A DNA stretch of 64,000 bases from Granulibacter bethesdensis CGDNIH1 (GCF_000014285.2 NC_008343.2:2466501-2530500), one strand, 5' to 3'; shown: positions 49,951 through 59,300, counted from the stretch's first letter. Numbers and translations: made by a program. The notes: generated by a model not told the origin, from the letters alone.

Positions 49951-50661
49951 TCAGCGTTTGGGCAGGGTCAGGACTCCGGAAGGCGGAGACAAGGTTGTCG
50001 GAGAAGAGCCAGCTGCGGTTGAACCTGGTGTCGCCGGCGCCACAGGCTCAGGCAAGGGTGCCGTCTTGACGCCCGGAGGAGCCTGCAATGTCTGTTGCTG
50101 CACAGCCCCCGGCACTGAGGTCATCGACGTATCCTGCAACCAGTCTTTCAGTGAATGCCGAACCTGATATTCCAGTTCGACATTCATATCGTTCATCATA
50201 CCTTTGGTGACATCGTAGAGCGCTGCCTGCAACGCATGAGGACCACGATCGGGATCCGTCAGCGCCCTGGTGACGCGGGCCTCGGCAAAGCCGCTGCGTG
50301 TGCCGCTGCCGGTATAGACATCGACATGCACCGCCATCGCCCCGTTCAGCGTGCCGTGTGACGAAACAATCGAGGCATCCAGAATCTTCACCTCAGCCCG
50401 ACCACTGCTGCCGCCCGGCACAATGCGCTCTTTCAAATCCTCCGCCAGCGCCTGCGCGGGAGGAACCGGCGATTGCGGACCGAGATCACCCGCCTTCGGC
50501 AGGAAATCCGGCGTCACCTGCACATCCCCGACATTCAGACGCAGCTTGGTGAGATAGGAATAATTGAGCGGTGCGAAATTGCGCGGCTCATCATCGCTGG
50601 AACAGGCTGCCAGTGCGGCCATGACGGCCATGGCGGTGAGGCGCAGAATACGCGCCGCCAT
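49951..50661 (-). CDS. Conserved lipoprotein of unknown function
   Basis: A 236-residue protein with a signal peptide ending in a lipobox (AALAACSSDDE, the Cys following LAA), so it should be anchored to a membrane. The body has VNVEL-type beta strands, a segment with EVKILDASIVSSHGTLNG and a Pro/Ala/Ser-rich C-terminus. I do not recognise a named domain. ATG 50661 is preferred because the lipobox is then about 23 residues in. Convergent with mtnC across 24 bases. Confidence 0.65.
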   Translation of the reverse strand: MAARILRLTAMAVMAALAACSSDDEPRNFAPLNYSYLTKLRLNVGDVQVTPDFLPKAGDLGPQSPVPPAQALAEDLKERIVPGGSSGRAEVKILDASIVSSHGTLNGAMAVHVDVYTGSGTRSGFAEARVTRALTDPDRGPHALQAALYDVTKGMMNDMNVELEYQVRHSLKDWLQDTSMTSVPGAVQQQTLQAPPGVKTAPLPEPVAPATPGSTAAGSSPTTLSPPSGVLTLPKR

Positions 50662-50781
50662 CGGATACCGCCTCGCTCGCCGGGTGGATGAAAGAAAGGA
50701 TGTCCTTGCGGGAGCTTCACACTGCACGTTCATTCGATCTCTTCCACTTGCTTCAGCCACTCTGCACAGCCGGATCTTTAT

Positions 50782-51735
50782 TCAGGCTTTACCCCGGACC
50801 TCTTCCCGCGCGAACCGGAAATCGAGGTTACAGAATTCACAGGTCATGACGATATCCTGCTCAACCGTCATATGATCCAGATCGTCGGTGCTGAAAGTCT
50901 CCAGAACACCTGCCAGCCGTGCCCGGCTGCATCGGCAACCAAAGGCGAGCGCCCGTGGGCGATCCGCTGCGACACCTTCGGAATGGAACAGCTGATACAG
51001 CAGACGCTCCGGTGGCAGTTCATCATCCAGCAGTTCCGAATCACGCAGCGTCCCGGCCAGCGCCAGAGCGGAACGCCAGCTTTCCTGATGATCCTCCGTT
51101 ATCTCCGGCAGCGCGCCAGTGCCGCCTTCCCGTGCCACCTGCTCCAGCACAAGGGCACCCGCCCGCCAGCCATTCTCAGTCTGACGGCAGGCCAGTTGCA
51201 CATGACACTGCATCTGCTCACTGGTCTGGAAATAATGCAGCGCCATGGCGGCGAGCGTCTCCCCCTCAATGCCGACGATCCCCTGATGAGGCTCCCTGTC
51301 CGGTCCCTGATCGACCAGAAAGGCGAAATATCCCTGCCCCAGCAATTGGGCGGCGGTCGGGTGGGGTGTTTCTGCCAGAAGGGCTTCAAGCGCTTCATCG
51401 TCGGTGCGGGCATAACCACGCAGCGCGCCGGTATCGGTGCAGTCCGCCAGCAGCAGACGCAACGGTCCGTCGCCCTTGATCTGCACGCTGAAGGAGCCAC
51501 GGAATTTCAACGCTCCGGCCATGGCGGCAGCGAGAGCCAGCACCTGACCGACCAGCTCCGCCACAACGGGCGGATGATCATGGCGGTTCAACAAGGCATC
51601 CGCCAACGGGCCGAGCCGTACCAGACGGCCACGGACAGGCCGGTCCGGGATGAAAAAAGGCGTCATACCACGCGGCACGACGATATCGGGGACATCTGGA
51701 CGTCCACCATCCAGAAATGCGGGTGTGTCGGACAT
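50782..51735 (-). CDS. hslO: Redox-regulated chaperone Hsp33
   Basis: A 317-residue chaperone switched on by oxidation. The C-terminal zinc motif is present: CRCS at the first pair and CEFC at the second, the four cysteines that bind zinc when reduced and form disulfides under oxidative stress. The N-terminal folding domain is typical (FRGSFSVQIKGDGPLRLLLADC). No unusual start issues. Neighbouring genes are unrelated in function. Confidence 0.94.
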   Translation of the reverse strand: MSDTPAFLDGGRPDVPDIVVPRGMTPFFIPDRPVRGRLVRLGPLADALLNRHDHPPVVAELVGQVLALAAAMAGALKFRGSFSVQIKGDGPLRLLLADCTDTGALRGYARTDDEALEALLAETPHPTAAQLLGQGYFAFLVDQGPDREPHQGIVGIEGETLAAMALHYFQTSEQMQCHVQLACRQTENGWRAGALVLEQVAREGGTGALPEITEDHQESWRSALALAGTLRDSELLDDELPPERLLYQLFHSEGVAADRPRALAFGCRCSRARLAGVLETFSTDDLDHMTVEQDIVMTCEFCNLDFRFAREEVRGKA

Positions 51736-51874
51736 GAGACGCTAAATAGGCGCTGCCTGCCTTCACCGCTACTGTCTTGTGATGGCATTTCTGCACCAGC
51801 CCGACGCATAGGGTCAGTACAGGGAGGCTGATATGCATGATCATGGACGGGACATGCAGGCACATCAGCCATTT

Positions 51875-52177
51875 TCAGGTCAGATAGGAATGCACCAGCC
51901 TGATCAGTTCCTCAGCCGCCTGAGAGGAGTCCCGTGCGTTCCGGGCGTCGATGATCTGCTCCCGGATATGATCCTCAATGATTTCCGCGATAAATCCATC
52001 CATCGCTCCGCGACAGGCTGTCGCCTGCTGGATCAGTCTGGTGCTGGCGGCACCCTGTTCCAGAACCGCGCGATGCAACGCATCGACCTGCCCGCGAATA
52101 CGCTTGAGCCGTTTCAGGAGTCTGATTTTTTCATCGGCTCTGGAAGGGATCGGGATAGTGTCGGGGCTTGATCTCAT
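51875..52177 (-). CDS. FrmR/CsoR-family (DUF156) metal- or formaldehyde-sensing repressor, variant
   Basis: A small four-helix DNA-binding repressor of 100 residues. The RLKRIRGQVDAL helix and RGAMDGFIAEIIEDHIREQI block are the FrmR/RcnR pattern. The position of the conserved N-terminal-half cysteine, which senses formaldehyde or binds metal, reads GAASTRLIQQ, that is Ser in place of Cys, so sensing may differ. ATG 52177 is favoured; a longer frame begins at 52234. A palindrome overlapping the start is a likely operator. Confidence 0.75.
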   Translation of the reverse strand: MRSSPDTIPIPSRADEKIRLLKRLKRIRGQVDALHRAVLEQGAASTRLIQQATACRGAMDGFIAEIIEDHIREQIIDARNARDSSQAAEELIRLVHSYLT

Positions 52178-52191
52178 ACCCCCATGGGTAT
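52176..52191. promoter_or_regulatory. Candidate FrmR/RcnR-type operator overlapping the repressor start
   Basis: ATACCC (52176-52181), spacer CCAT, GGGTAT (52186-52191): a perfect six-base-arm palindrome with a C/G tract, the shape recognised by this repressor family. It overlaps the ATG at 52177 and would allow autoregulation. Confidence 0.5.
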
Positions 52192-52506
52192 ACGCCAAAG
52201 CCCGTGATGGATGCGAGGCTTTCCTGTCGCGCAATCAGCCACGACTTCGCGACCGGCTTTCACCGGTCATGTGCAACCAGTCAGGGATCACCATGAACCC
52301 GCGATCCAGCAGCCAGCCCCCGGAAGGCGACAGTAGGCATTTCACGCCTGCACTGACGATTCCGACGGGCTGGACATCATGCCCGGGTGTGCATGGAACA
52401 CCGATAGCAAGGCGTCCGCAGGGCTGAGACCATGCGCCGCCGATCTTTCGGCGGCCAGACACTCCCGAGCTTCAGCAACCGCTTGAGCAAAAAGGAGGTG
52501 TCTGTG
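52192..52506. other. Intergenic region between the frmR-like gene and a small ORF
   Basis: About 315 bases. It should contain the divergent promoters of the repressor and the small gene. A weak open frame on the minus strand (52235-52462) has no credible features. A strong ribosome-binding sequence AAGGAGGTG lies at 52492-52500, before the ATG at 52507. Confidence 0.5.
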
Positions 52507-52716
52507 ATGAGCACCCTTCTTCATATCGACGATCTGCACCGTCACCTGACGCTGCTGCCGGAAACGCTTTTCCAAACCGGCCAAGCCCACGGGCCTGCCC
52601 ATGGGCCAGCGATGTCCCGTCCCATCCTGCGCGCTCAATGGCATGTAGGGGAGGATGGCCGTCCGGCCTGCAGGTGGGCAGCCGTCACGCCACCCAGATC
52701 GCATGCAGCCCGCTAA
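52507..52716 (+). CDS. Small protein of unknown function
   Basis: A 69-residue ORF beginning at ATG 52507 six bases after AAGGAGGTG, one of the best ribosome sites in the window, so translation is likely. It is His- and Arg-rich (MSTLLHIDDLHRHLTLLP, a middle region with AHGPAHGPAM, and an end ARG/HAAR), with no membrane segment and one cysteine. The end DGRPACRWAAV resembles C-terminal segments of short proteins in related genomes. No function can be assigned. Confidence 0.5.
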   Translation: MSTLLHIDDLHRHLTLLPETLFQTGQAHGPAHGPAMSRPILRAQWHVGEDGRPACRWAAVTPPRSHAAR

Positions 52717-52734
52717 GACGAACGTCCGGCTGAA

Positions 52735-52767
52735 CTCCGGGCCTGAAAGATTCCATCAGGCCCGGAG
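52735..52767. terminator. Convergent inverted repeat between the small ORF and cysE
   Basis: CTCCGGGCCTGA (52735-52746) and TCAGGCCCGGAG (52756-52767) form a perfect 12-pair stem with a nine-base loop. It sits between two convergent genes and lacks T-runs on either side, so it may be a bidirectional terminator or a transcript-stabilising element. Confidence 0.5.
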
Positions 52768-52774
52768 CCAACTG

Positions 52775-53617
52775 TCAGATGGCGTATTCGGGCGGCGGCA
52801 GAGTTTGATCCATAGTCAGTGCCGGCATGCCCTGGTTACGGGGCCCAACCGGATGCGCGGGCACACCCACGACAGTGGTATAGGGAAGCACCGAATCGAG
52901 CACGATACTGCCGGCGCCGATCTTGGCACCTTCACCGATCGTCACATTCCCCAGTATCTTGGCGCCAGCCCCGATCAGCACGCCACGCCGCACTTTAGGG
53001 TGACGGTCACCGGTTTCTTTCCCCGTGCCGCCCAGCGTGACCTCCTGCAGGATGGAAACATCATCCTCCACCACGGCAGTCTCACCGATCACCAGACCGG
53101 TCGCATGGTCGATCAGGATACCATGACCCAGCCGGGCCGCGGGATGGATATCCACCGCGAAGCATTCCGACATACGGCTTTGAAACACCCGCGCCATATG
53201 CTCACGGCCATGGGTCCAGAGATGATGGCTGATGCGATACGCCTGCAGGGCCTGGAACCCCTTGAAAAACATGAACGGGGTCAGAAGGTCCGGGCAGGCG
53301 GGATCGCGGTCCCGGATCGCTGTCAGGTCGATGATCGCGCTTTCTACCAGAGACGGATCGGTCTCATACGCATCGCCAATCGGCCCCAGCAACTGGTCCG
53401 CCGGTATCCACGCATTGCCCAGCTTATGGGCGATCAATGCGCCGAGGGCCGCCGGGAAACATCCATGCACCAGTAAGGCACGTTCCAGCCCGGCCGCCAT
53501 GGCCGGATCGGTCAGGGCGATCTCCCGCGCTTCACGGCACAGGTTGAACCACACATCCTCGACATGGATCGAACCGGCGGAAATCCGGCGGCATAAGGCA
53601 GCAGTGGCTGGGGACAT
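52775..53617 (-). CDS. cysE: Serine O-acetyltransferase
   Basis: First committed step of cysteine synthesis: acetyl-CoA plus serine to O-acetylserine. 280 residues. The left-handed parallel beta-helix is evident from repeated hexapeptides (HPAARLGHGILIDHATGLVIGE, VEDDVSILQEVTLGG, RRGVLIGAGAKILGNVTIGEGAKIGA in segments). The catalytic histidine and aspartate lie in DIHPAARLGHGILIDH. The end of the protein, feedback site for cysteine, has a few extra residues (PPEYAI). Reversible complex formation with CysK is expected. Confidence 0.93.
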   Translation of the reverse strand: MSPATAALCRRISAGSIHVEDVWFNLCREAREIALTDPAMAAGLERALLVHGCFPAALGALIAHKLGNAWIPADQLLGPIGDAYETDPSLVESAIIDLTAIRDRDPACPDLLTPFMFFKGFQALQAYRISHHLWTHGREHMARVFQSRMSECFAVDIHPAARLGHGILIDHATGLVIGETAVVEDDVSILQEVTLGGTGKETGDRHPKVRRGVLIGAGAKILGNVTIGEGAKIGAGSIVLDSVLPYTTVVGVPAHPVGPRNQGMPALTMDQTLPPPEYAI

Positions 53618-53700
53618 CGTGTCTCACCGGATACTATCGTTGCAGGGAAAGGTAGGAAGCCCACCCTCTCCCTGCCAGTGCCTGACGGCGTGGCTTCACG

Positions 53701-54651
53701 CTATCGTAGCATTCCCATGGCCCAGACCAGCACGCCTTTCTGGGCGTGCAGACGGTTTTCGGCCTCGTCGAACACCACGGAATGAGGACCGTCGATCACA
53801 CCATCCGTGACTTCCTCCCCACGATGAGCGGGCAGGCAATGCATGAACAGCGCATCCGGTGCCGCCAGCGCCATCAGCGCCTCATCGACCTGGTAGGGAC
53901 GCAGTTTCTCGTGACGACCGGACGGATCATCGGACATGCTGACCCAGCAATCCGTCACCACACATTGCACACCGGCGACCGCCTCTTTCGGATCAGCCAC
54001 CAGCGTCACGTCACCGCCATTATCGCGCGCCCAGGCGACGATATCGGCGTGCGGCTGAAGTGTGTCGGGGCAGGCCAGACGCAGGCTGAACCCGAACCGC
54101 GCCGCAGCCTCGATCCAGCTGTGCGCCACATTATTGCCGTCCCCGATCCAGGCAACGGTCTGACCTGCAATCGGGCCGCGATGCTCTTCGAATGTCAGGA
54201 TATCCGCCATGATCTGACAGGGATGAGACAGCTCCGTCAGGCCATTAATGACCGGAACAGTGGCATGGCGCGCCAGCTCATGCAATTTCGTGCTTGATCC
54301 GGTACGCAGCATCACCGCATCGACATAGCGGGACAGCACCCGCGCCGTATCGGCCAGCGTCTCACCACGCCCGAGCTGCATTTCCTTGCCCGAGAGCATA
54401 ATGACATCCCCGCCAAGCTGACGCATGGCCAGTTCAAAGCTGATGCGGGTCCGGGTGCTGGGTTTTTCGAAAATCAAGGCCAGTGTACGCCCTGCCAACG
54501 GGCGAGAGGACGTATCGGCGCGCTTGAACCCGGCCGCGGCATCCAGCATGCGGCGCAGCGCATCCGGCTCAATGTCTTTCAGATCCAGAAAATGCCGTAC
54601 ACAGGAAGCATCCGGACCGGCTCCGGCAGCCACTCTGGCGGACATGCTCAT
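53701..54651 (-). CDS. argF: Ornithine carbamoyltransferase
   Basis: Makes citrulline from ornithine and carbamoyl phosphate. 316 residues. The carbamoyl-phosphate-binding motif STRTR (65-69), LRTGS, the PVINGL segment, and the catalytic cysteine in [10 protein letters not shown] are all present. Its ATG overlaps the argD stop, so it is the second gene of a coupled pair. The N-terminal ten residues are variable; a second ATG two codons in is also possible. Confidence 0.95.
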   Translation of the reverse strand: MSMSARVAAGAGPDASCVRHFLDLKDIEPDALRRMLDAAAGFKRADTSSRPLAGRTLALIFEKPSTRTRISFELAMRQLGGDVIMLSGKEMQLGRGETLADTARVLSRYVDAVMLRTGSSTKLHELARHATVPVINGLTELSHPCQIMADILTFEEHRGPIAGQTVAWIGDGNNVAHSWIEAAARFGFSLRLACPDTLQPHADIVAWARDNGGDVTLVADPKEAVAGVQCVVTDCWVSMSDDPSGRHEKLRPYQVDEALMALAAPDALFMHCLPAHRGEEVTDGVIDGPHSVVFDEAENRLHAQKGVLVWAMGMLR

Positions 54652-55844
54652 GATGCACTCCCCCCCATTTCACGCGCAAATGTCACGGCCGTCTCACGGA
54701 TGATCGAAAGAGCCGCATCGCAATCCGCTTCCGTCACAACCAGCGGAGGCGCCAGACGGAGCACGTTTTCTCCGGCTGCCACGCTCAGCAAACCGTTTTC
54801 ACGTAACGCTTCCTGTACGGCCGTATTGGCGGGACCGCAGAGCAGGCCAAGCAACAGGCCTTTGCCGCGCACCTCCTTGAAGATATGCGGGTAATCCCGC
54901 GCAATGGCTTCCAGCCCGGTGCGCAGCTGCTGCCCGCGTTGCTGGACGGCATCCAGAAATCCGGGCGCCAGCACCACATCCAGCACGGCATTGGCCGCGG
55001 CACAGGCCAGCGGGTTGCCACCATAGGTGGTGCCATGTGTACCGGGCGTCAGATGACGCGCCAGTGCGTGGCGCGCCAGCACGGCCCCCATCGGAAAACC
55101 GCCCGCAATCCCCTTGGCGGAGGACATGACATCCGGCGCGGCATCACCCGCCCATTCATGCGCCCAGAGCCGACCGGTGCGTCCCATGCCGCACTGGATT
55201 TCGTCATAGCCAAGCAACAGCCCATGCTCATCGCACAACGCCCGCAGCTGACGCAGGAAATCGAGCGCAATCACACGGATACCGCCCTCACCCTGAACAG
55301 GCTCAATCAGGATCCCCGCCGTTTCCGGAGTGATAGCTGCCCTCACTGCGGCGATATCGCCGGGGGGAACCTGATCAAACCCATCGACCGCCGGGCCGAA
55401 ACCCGCCTGATATTTCGGATTGCCGGTGGCGGAGAGCATGGCCAGAGTCCGGCCATGGAATGCCCCCTGAAAACAGATCATCCGCCAGCGTTCCGGATGC
55501 CCGGTCTCGCTCTGGGTACGGCGGATCAGCTTGACCAGCCCTTCATTGGCCTCGGCCCCGGAATTGCAGAAAAATGCGGCCTCCGCGAAGGAGTGCGCCG
55601 TCAAGCGCTCGGCCAGGCGTTCGGCTTCCGGCACGCGATAGAGGTTGGAGACATGCATGACCTTCGCCGCCTGCGCCGCGATGGCACCGGTCAGGCCGGG
55701 ATGCGCATGGCCGAGGGAAGAAGTCGCAATTCCCGCTCCGAAATCGAGATATCGTCGGCCATTCACTGCCGTCAGCCATGCGCCTTCTCCCCGCTCGAAA
55801 GCGAGGTCGGCACGGTTGTAATTCGGCATCAGGGCGGAGGTCAC
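54648..55844 (-). CDS. argD: Acetylornithine aminotransferase
   Basis: PLP enzyme of arginine synthesis converting N-acetylglutamate semialdehyde to N-acetylornithine. 398 residues from the GTG start. PLP-binding Lys244 is in [11 protein letters not shown], Asp214 in [10 protein letters not shown] binds the pyridine nitrogen, and SGAEANE is the phosphate block. The GTG at 55844 is chosen because AAGGA lies eight bases upstream and [16 protein letters not shown] fits family N-termini; the ATG at 55829 is the alternative. argF follows with overlap. Confidence 0.93.
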   Translation of the reverse strand: MTSALMPNYNRADLAFERGEGAWLTAVNGRRYLDFGAGIATSSLGHAHPGLTGAIAAQAAKVMHVSNLYRVPEAERLAERLTAHSFAEAAFFCNSGAEANEGLVKLIRRTQSETGHPERWRMICFQGAFHGRTLAMLSATGNPKYQAGFGPAVDGFDQVPPGDIAAVRAAITPETAGILIEPVQGEGGIRVIALDFLRQLRALCDEHGLLLGYDEIQCGMGRTGRLWAHEWAGDAAPDVMSSAKGIAGGFPMGAVLARHALARHLTPGTHGTTYGGNPLACAAANAVLDVVLAPGFLDAVQQRGQQLRTGLEAIARDYPHIFKEVRGKGLLLGLLCGPANTAVQEALRENGLLSVAAGENVLRLAPPLVVTEADCDAALSIIRETAVTFAREMGGSAS

Positions 55845-55960
55845 GAACAGCGTCCTTGATATTTCGATTTTTAAATTCCGATTTTCCGCGCCTTGAGTAG
55901 GTAAGTCAATTATTCTGACCGCATATCGGATGCCGAACCCTTCGCAAGCCAATAAAGCCA

Positions 55961-56551
55961 ATGTCCTTACATTCTCCTCCGCTTCCTGATGAAGCTGCGT
56001 TGTACGAAGCGGCTCTACGCTATCTCAGCCGGTTCGCGGCTACCCGGACCGGGGTCGCCCGCATGCTGGAACGCCGTATCAAGCGATGGTCGCGCATGAT
56101 GGAGGGGACCGATATGGATCAGGCCGCGCTGCCCGATGCCATCCATCAGGCGCAACAGGCGGCCCGGAAGGTCATTGAGCGCCTGGAACGCAGCGGCGTG
56201 CTGGATGACGCCGCCTTTGCCGCCGCCCGCACCAGCAGCCTGACCCGCGCCGGCCGCTCCCGCCGCGCCGTCGCCGCCCATCTGGTGGCCAAGGGGGTAC
56301 CGCCTGAGCTGGTGGCACAGAGCCTGCCGGATAATCCCGAGCTTGAACTCGCCGCTGCGGTAAAGCTGACGAAACGCAAAAAACTGGGACCATTTGCGGT
56401 AGAACGAACAACACCGACACCACAGGCCCGGCAACGTGCGCTGGCCGCCATGGCCAGAGCCGGGTTCGATGGAAGGACGTCTCAACAGGCTTTAGGTATG
56501 GAACGGGAGGAAGCGGAAGCTTTACTGGAGACGTTGCGCTCAGGGATTTAA
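55961..56551 (+). CDS. recX: RecX family regulatory protein
   Basis: Modulator of RecA filament formation. The 196-residue product has the family helical repeats (AALRYLSRFAATRTGVARML, LERSGVLDDAAFAAARTSSL, GRSRRAVAAHLVAKGVPPELV). It is divergent from argD and not next to recA, unlike the usual recA-recX pair. The ATG at 55961 is the first of the frame and gives normal length. Confidence 0.78.
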   Translation: MSLHSPPLPDEAALYEAALRYLSRFAATRTGVARMLERRIKRWSRMMEGTDMDQAALPDAIHQAQQAARKVIERLERSGVLDDAAFAAARTSSLTRAGRSRRAVAAHLVAKGVPPELVAQSLPDNPELELAAAVKLTKRKKLGPFAVERTTPTPQARQRALAAMARAGFDGRTSQQALGMEREEAEALLETLRSGI

Positions 56552-56632
56552 AGAATGCATCGACAAGAAATCACCTGAGTGCACACTCCCCATCTGACGC
56601 AGCATCACTGCACCAATCCTGCTCTGTTACTC

Positions 56633-57043
56633 TCAGTCAGAAGCAGCAACAGCCCTCTTCGAAAATGTGTAGTGCCTGTGGCCAACGTACGAAATCGCAA
56701 CGGGTGACAGCACGCCGATGAAATGGGCAATATCATCCGCATGCCATGTCAGCCCCACCCAGGGAAATAAACCCTTTGCCAGAGCAAGGCTCACACCCCA
56801 GACAATAAACAACGCAAATCCATTCACGACGGCAAACCGCCTGAACTCTGAAGCGCGGGAGCGTCCCGATTCATCGAACACGTACACTCTTGCCAGCACA
56901 TAGGCCGTGATCATACCGAACAGATAGGCAATCGGCACTGCCACCCAGAACGGCATGACGAGATTCAGAAGATAGCGGCAGCCGAGATTAACCAGGGCCG
57001 CGATGCCACCCGTCAACAGAAAGCGCAGGAATTGTCGGCTCAT
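56633..57043 (-). CDS. GtrA-family membrane protein (possible polyprenyl-linked sugar flippase)
   Basis: A four-helix membrane protein of 136 residues. GtrA proteins are thought to help move polyprenyl-phosphate sugars across the inner membrane; mycobacterial Rv3789 is one, and sits in the arabinan locus. Hydrophobic segments at about 8-30, 38-58, 75-100 and 112-130 fit, with the family blocks FLLTGGIAALVNLGCRYLL and GHRHYTFSK. The ATG at 57043 overlaps the stop of the FAD gene. It is the last gene of the DprE-type operon, consistent with flipping its product. Confidence 0.78.
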   Translation of the reverse strand: MSRQFLRFLLTGGIAALVNLGCRYLLNLVMPFWVAVPIAYLFGMITAYVLARVYVFDESGRSRASEFRRFAVVNGFALFIVWGVSLALAKGLFPWVGLTWHADDIAHFIGVLSPVAISYVGHRHYTFSKRAVAASD

Positions 57044-58344
57044 AGCGCGCCTTTTTGTCCCTTGATGGAGGCCTCGATAGATTGCGCCATCAGCCTGCCA
57101 TAGCGGACGCTTTCTGAAATGCCGCGATCTTCCGGGTAATAAAAACAGGTATCCGCGATCTGAAGCCCCTTCACCTGGGTCTGGACAGGCGGAATCTGGC
57201 TGGCAAATCCTGGCGGGCAAACAGGCTGGGCATGGCGCAGGCGGCCAACACGCGCATCGATGCGATCACTGTCTGTCAGCGCGGGGTTAACCCGCTTTAG
57301 ATAGGAAAATGCCTCATCCAGCAGATCATCGTCCGAACGCGCCCAATTGGGCTGATCGACCGGCATGTAGTATGGCACATACACAATCGTATCACCGGTC
57401 GAGCGCAGATTGGAGAACTCCACAAAGCCGGGAATACCCATCGCCGGATCAACCACATTGACCCAGAAATGAGGGGTAACCTGTTTGCGCAGTTTAAAAA
57501 TCAGGCAGGCCACACCGATATTCAGAATATCCGCGTAGCGTTGCCGGTCCGGCAGATCGGGCACCATCTCCGGGATTAACGGCGTGGGCACAGTGAGAAT
57601 GGCGGCATCACATGCTATTTCCTCGCCTGCAACGACCACACCGCTTACACGACCCTGATTGGTCAGAACCTTCTCCACCGGGGCATGCAAACGGATTTTA
57701 CCTCCGCCTGCCTCTATGGCTTGCACAAGCCTTGCAATCAGCGTTTCGGAGCCGCCCTCAATATAGCCAAGCTCCTCCTGCATGATGGAACGTCTTGAGG
57801 TGCCGACACGCTTGATGCGTGTCCAGATCCATGCCGCTGAAACAGGATCGGCGTATTGATAGAATTTCAGATCAAACAGGGAGCGCCACAATTTTTGATA
57901 AACGCTCTGCCCGCACCATGCCTCGATCCATTTCTTTGCAGACATGTTTTCCAACGAGCCTGCGGATTTCCGTTTGGTGGCCAGAAACATCATCAGGCCA
58001 TAACGGAATTTTTCAATCAGCGTGAGGCCGGGAAATTTGAGCAGCGCAACCGGGTTACCCCATTCGCTCAGTTTTCCCTCAAAAAAATAACCCATGCTGG
58101 TTGGCATCCACCGCATTTTATGGCCGATACCCAGCTCCTGCATCAGATCGAAAGTCGGCTGATCGGATTTGCAGACAAAATGATAATAGCGTTCCAGAGA
58201 CAGGCCGCCGAAATCGAAATGCGCCGCCATACCGCCCGGCACCGCATCCGCTTCATAAACGGTGACATCATGACCGGCTTTCACCGCATGATAGGCCGCC
58301 GCCAATCCCATGGCACCTGCACCGACAACCGCAACACGTGCCAT
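57040..58344 (-). CDS. FAD-dependent oxidoreductase / mutase-like protein
   Basis: A flavoprotein of 434 residues with an N-terminal dinucleotide-binding motif VAVVGAGAMGLAAAYHAVKAGHDV, the GGMAAHFDFGG loop, and FAD-family C-terminal blocks. It resembles amine-oxidase-fold proteins and UDP-galactopyranose-mutase-like enzymes. It is not clear whether it is redox-active or a mutase. In the operon it lies between the epimerase and GtrA genes, which suggests a further step on the sugar or lipid carrier. Three bases separate it from the epimerase gene. Confidence 0.7.
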   Translation of the reverse strand: MARVAVVGAGAMGLAAAYHAVKAGHDVTVYEADAVPGGMAAHFDFGGLSLERYYHFVCKSDQPTFDLMQELGIGHKMRWMPTSMGYFFEGKLSEWGNPVALLKFPGLTLIEKFRYGLMMFLATKRKSAGSLENMSAKKWIEAWCGQSVYQKLWRSLFDLKFYQYADPVSAAWIWTRIKRVGTSRRSIMQEELGYIEGGSETLIARLVQAIEAGGGKIRLHAPVEKVLTNQGRVSGVVVAGEEIACDAAILTVPTPLIPEMVPDLPDRQRYADILNIGVACLIFKLRKQVTPHFWVNVVDPAMGIPGFVEFSNLRSTGDTIVYVPYYMPVDQPNWARSDDDLLDEAFSYLKRVNPALTDSDRIDARVGRLRHAQPVCPPGFASQIPPVQTQVKGLQIADTCFYYPEDRGISESVRYGRLMAQSIEASIKGQKGAL

Positions 58345-58347
58345 CTC

Positions 58348-59289
58348 TCAGAACTCCAGAGCAATCTGCGCATAGGTCGGGTCACGGAAAGTCACTTCCA
58401 GCGCCTTGCTCAGCTTCGTGGGCTGAACACCAAAAATACCGGGCCAGTCGATGACTTCAAAAATATCCGGCGTCACCAGAGCTTTCAACTGACTGGCGGT
58501 AAAAGGCGGATTGCTGTTCACCAGCGCATAGATCTTGAGCAACAGCCAGAACAGACCATAAGGAATGGTCACAATCCGCGCTTTTGCACCCGTGGCGGTT
58601 TTAACGGCCCGCATCAGGTCGATATAGTCGATACGCTCCCGCCCGGTGATGTTGAAGGCAGAGCCGTGATGCGGTTTCTCAAGACAGGCACTGATAATGT
58701 CACAAAAATCACCGACAAACAGCGGCTGGCGCAGATAGCGTCCATTCCCCGGAATCGGGAAAACCGGCACCTTTTTCATGAACCGGGCCAGCCAGCCCAG
58801 ATGCTTCCGGTCGAACCAGCCGAACATCAATGTCGGGCGCAAAATGGTGACGGGCAGGCCACTTTCGACGACCAGCTTTTCCTGCGCTTTTTTCGATTCC
58901 GTGTAAAAATCCCGTGCCGCCGAATTCACGACCGACGAGGAAATATGCACGACATTGCCGATACCCGCTTTTCTGGCGGCAGCAATAACCTTCTCTGTCG
59001 CCGTAATATTATTGGCGATAAAAGGCTCCTCCGTCAGCGCACCGATCTGCGCGTGATTCAGCACCAGCGCATCAGCCCCGGAAAAAGCATCCTGCCAAGG
59101 GCCATCTTCTGAAAGATCAGCCTCAATGACCTCGATCCCGGGATGGAGCTTACGCAGCAACGCGGTGTTGGACGGATGCTTGTCGATAGCAATGATCCGG
59201 CCAGCCTGGCGGTCCACCAGACGCTGAATCAGATTTTGTCCCACCAGACCAGCAGCGCCGGTGACGATAATCGTCCGTGTCGTATTCAA
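58348..59289 (-). CDS. NAD-dependent epimerase/dehydratase family protein
   Basis: An extended-SDR enzyme of 313 residues. The Rossmann motif VTGAAGLVGQNLI is followed by VVHISSSVVN and an active-site region DFYTESKKAQEK, giving the YxxxK motif (Tyr-Thr-Glu-Ser-Lys). The start is TTG at 59289, with AAAGGGA six bases upstream, so translation initiation is supported. Probable substrates are a nucleotide- or lipid-linked sugar. Its place in the operon is after the DprE2-like gene; mycobacterial DPA synthesis needs no such enzyme, so an extra modification is implied. Confidence 0.78.
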   Translation of the reverse strand: MNTTRTIIVTGAAGLVGQNLIQRLVDRQAGRIIAIDKHPSNTALLRKLHPGIEVIEADLSEDGPWQDAFSGADALVLNHAQIGALTEEPFIANNITATEKVIAAARKAGIGNVVHISSSVVNSAARDFYTESKKAQEKLVVESGLPVTILRPTLMFGWFDRKHLGWLARFMKKVPVFPIPGNGRYLRQPLFVGDFCDIISACLEKPHHGSAFNITGRERIDYIDLMRAVKTATGAKARIVTIPYGLFWLLLKIYALVNSNPPFTASQLKALVTPDIFEVIDWPGIFGVQPTKLSKALEVTFRDPTYAQIALEF

Positions 59290-59300
59290 GTGTCGTCCCT

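Noticed and set aside
57856..59112. 418-residue open frame antisense to the epimerase and FAD genes
   Set aside because: It spans the boundary of two coherent genes on the other strand and has no domain.
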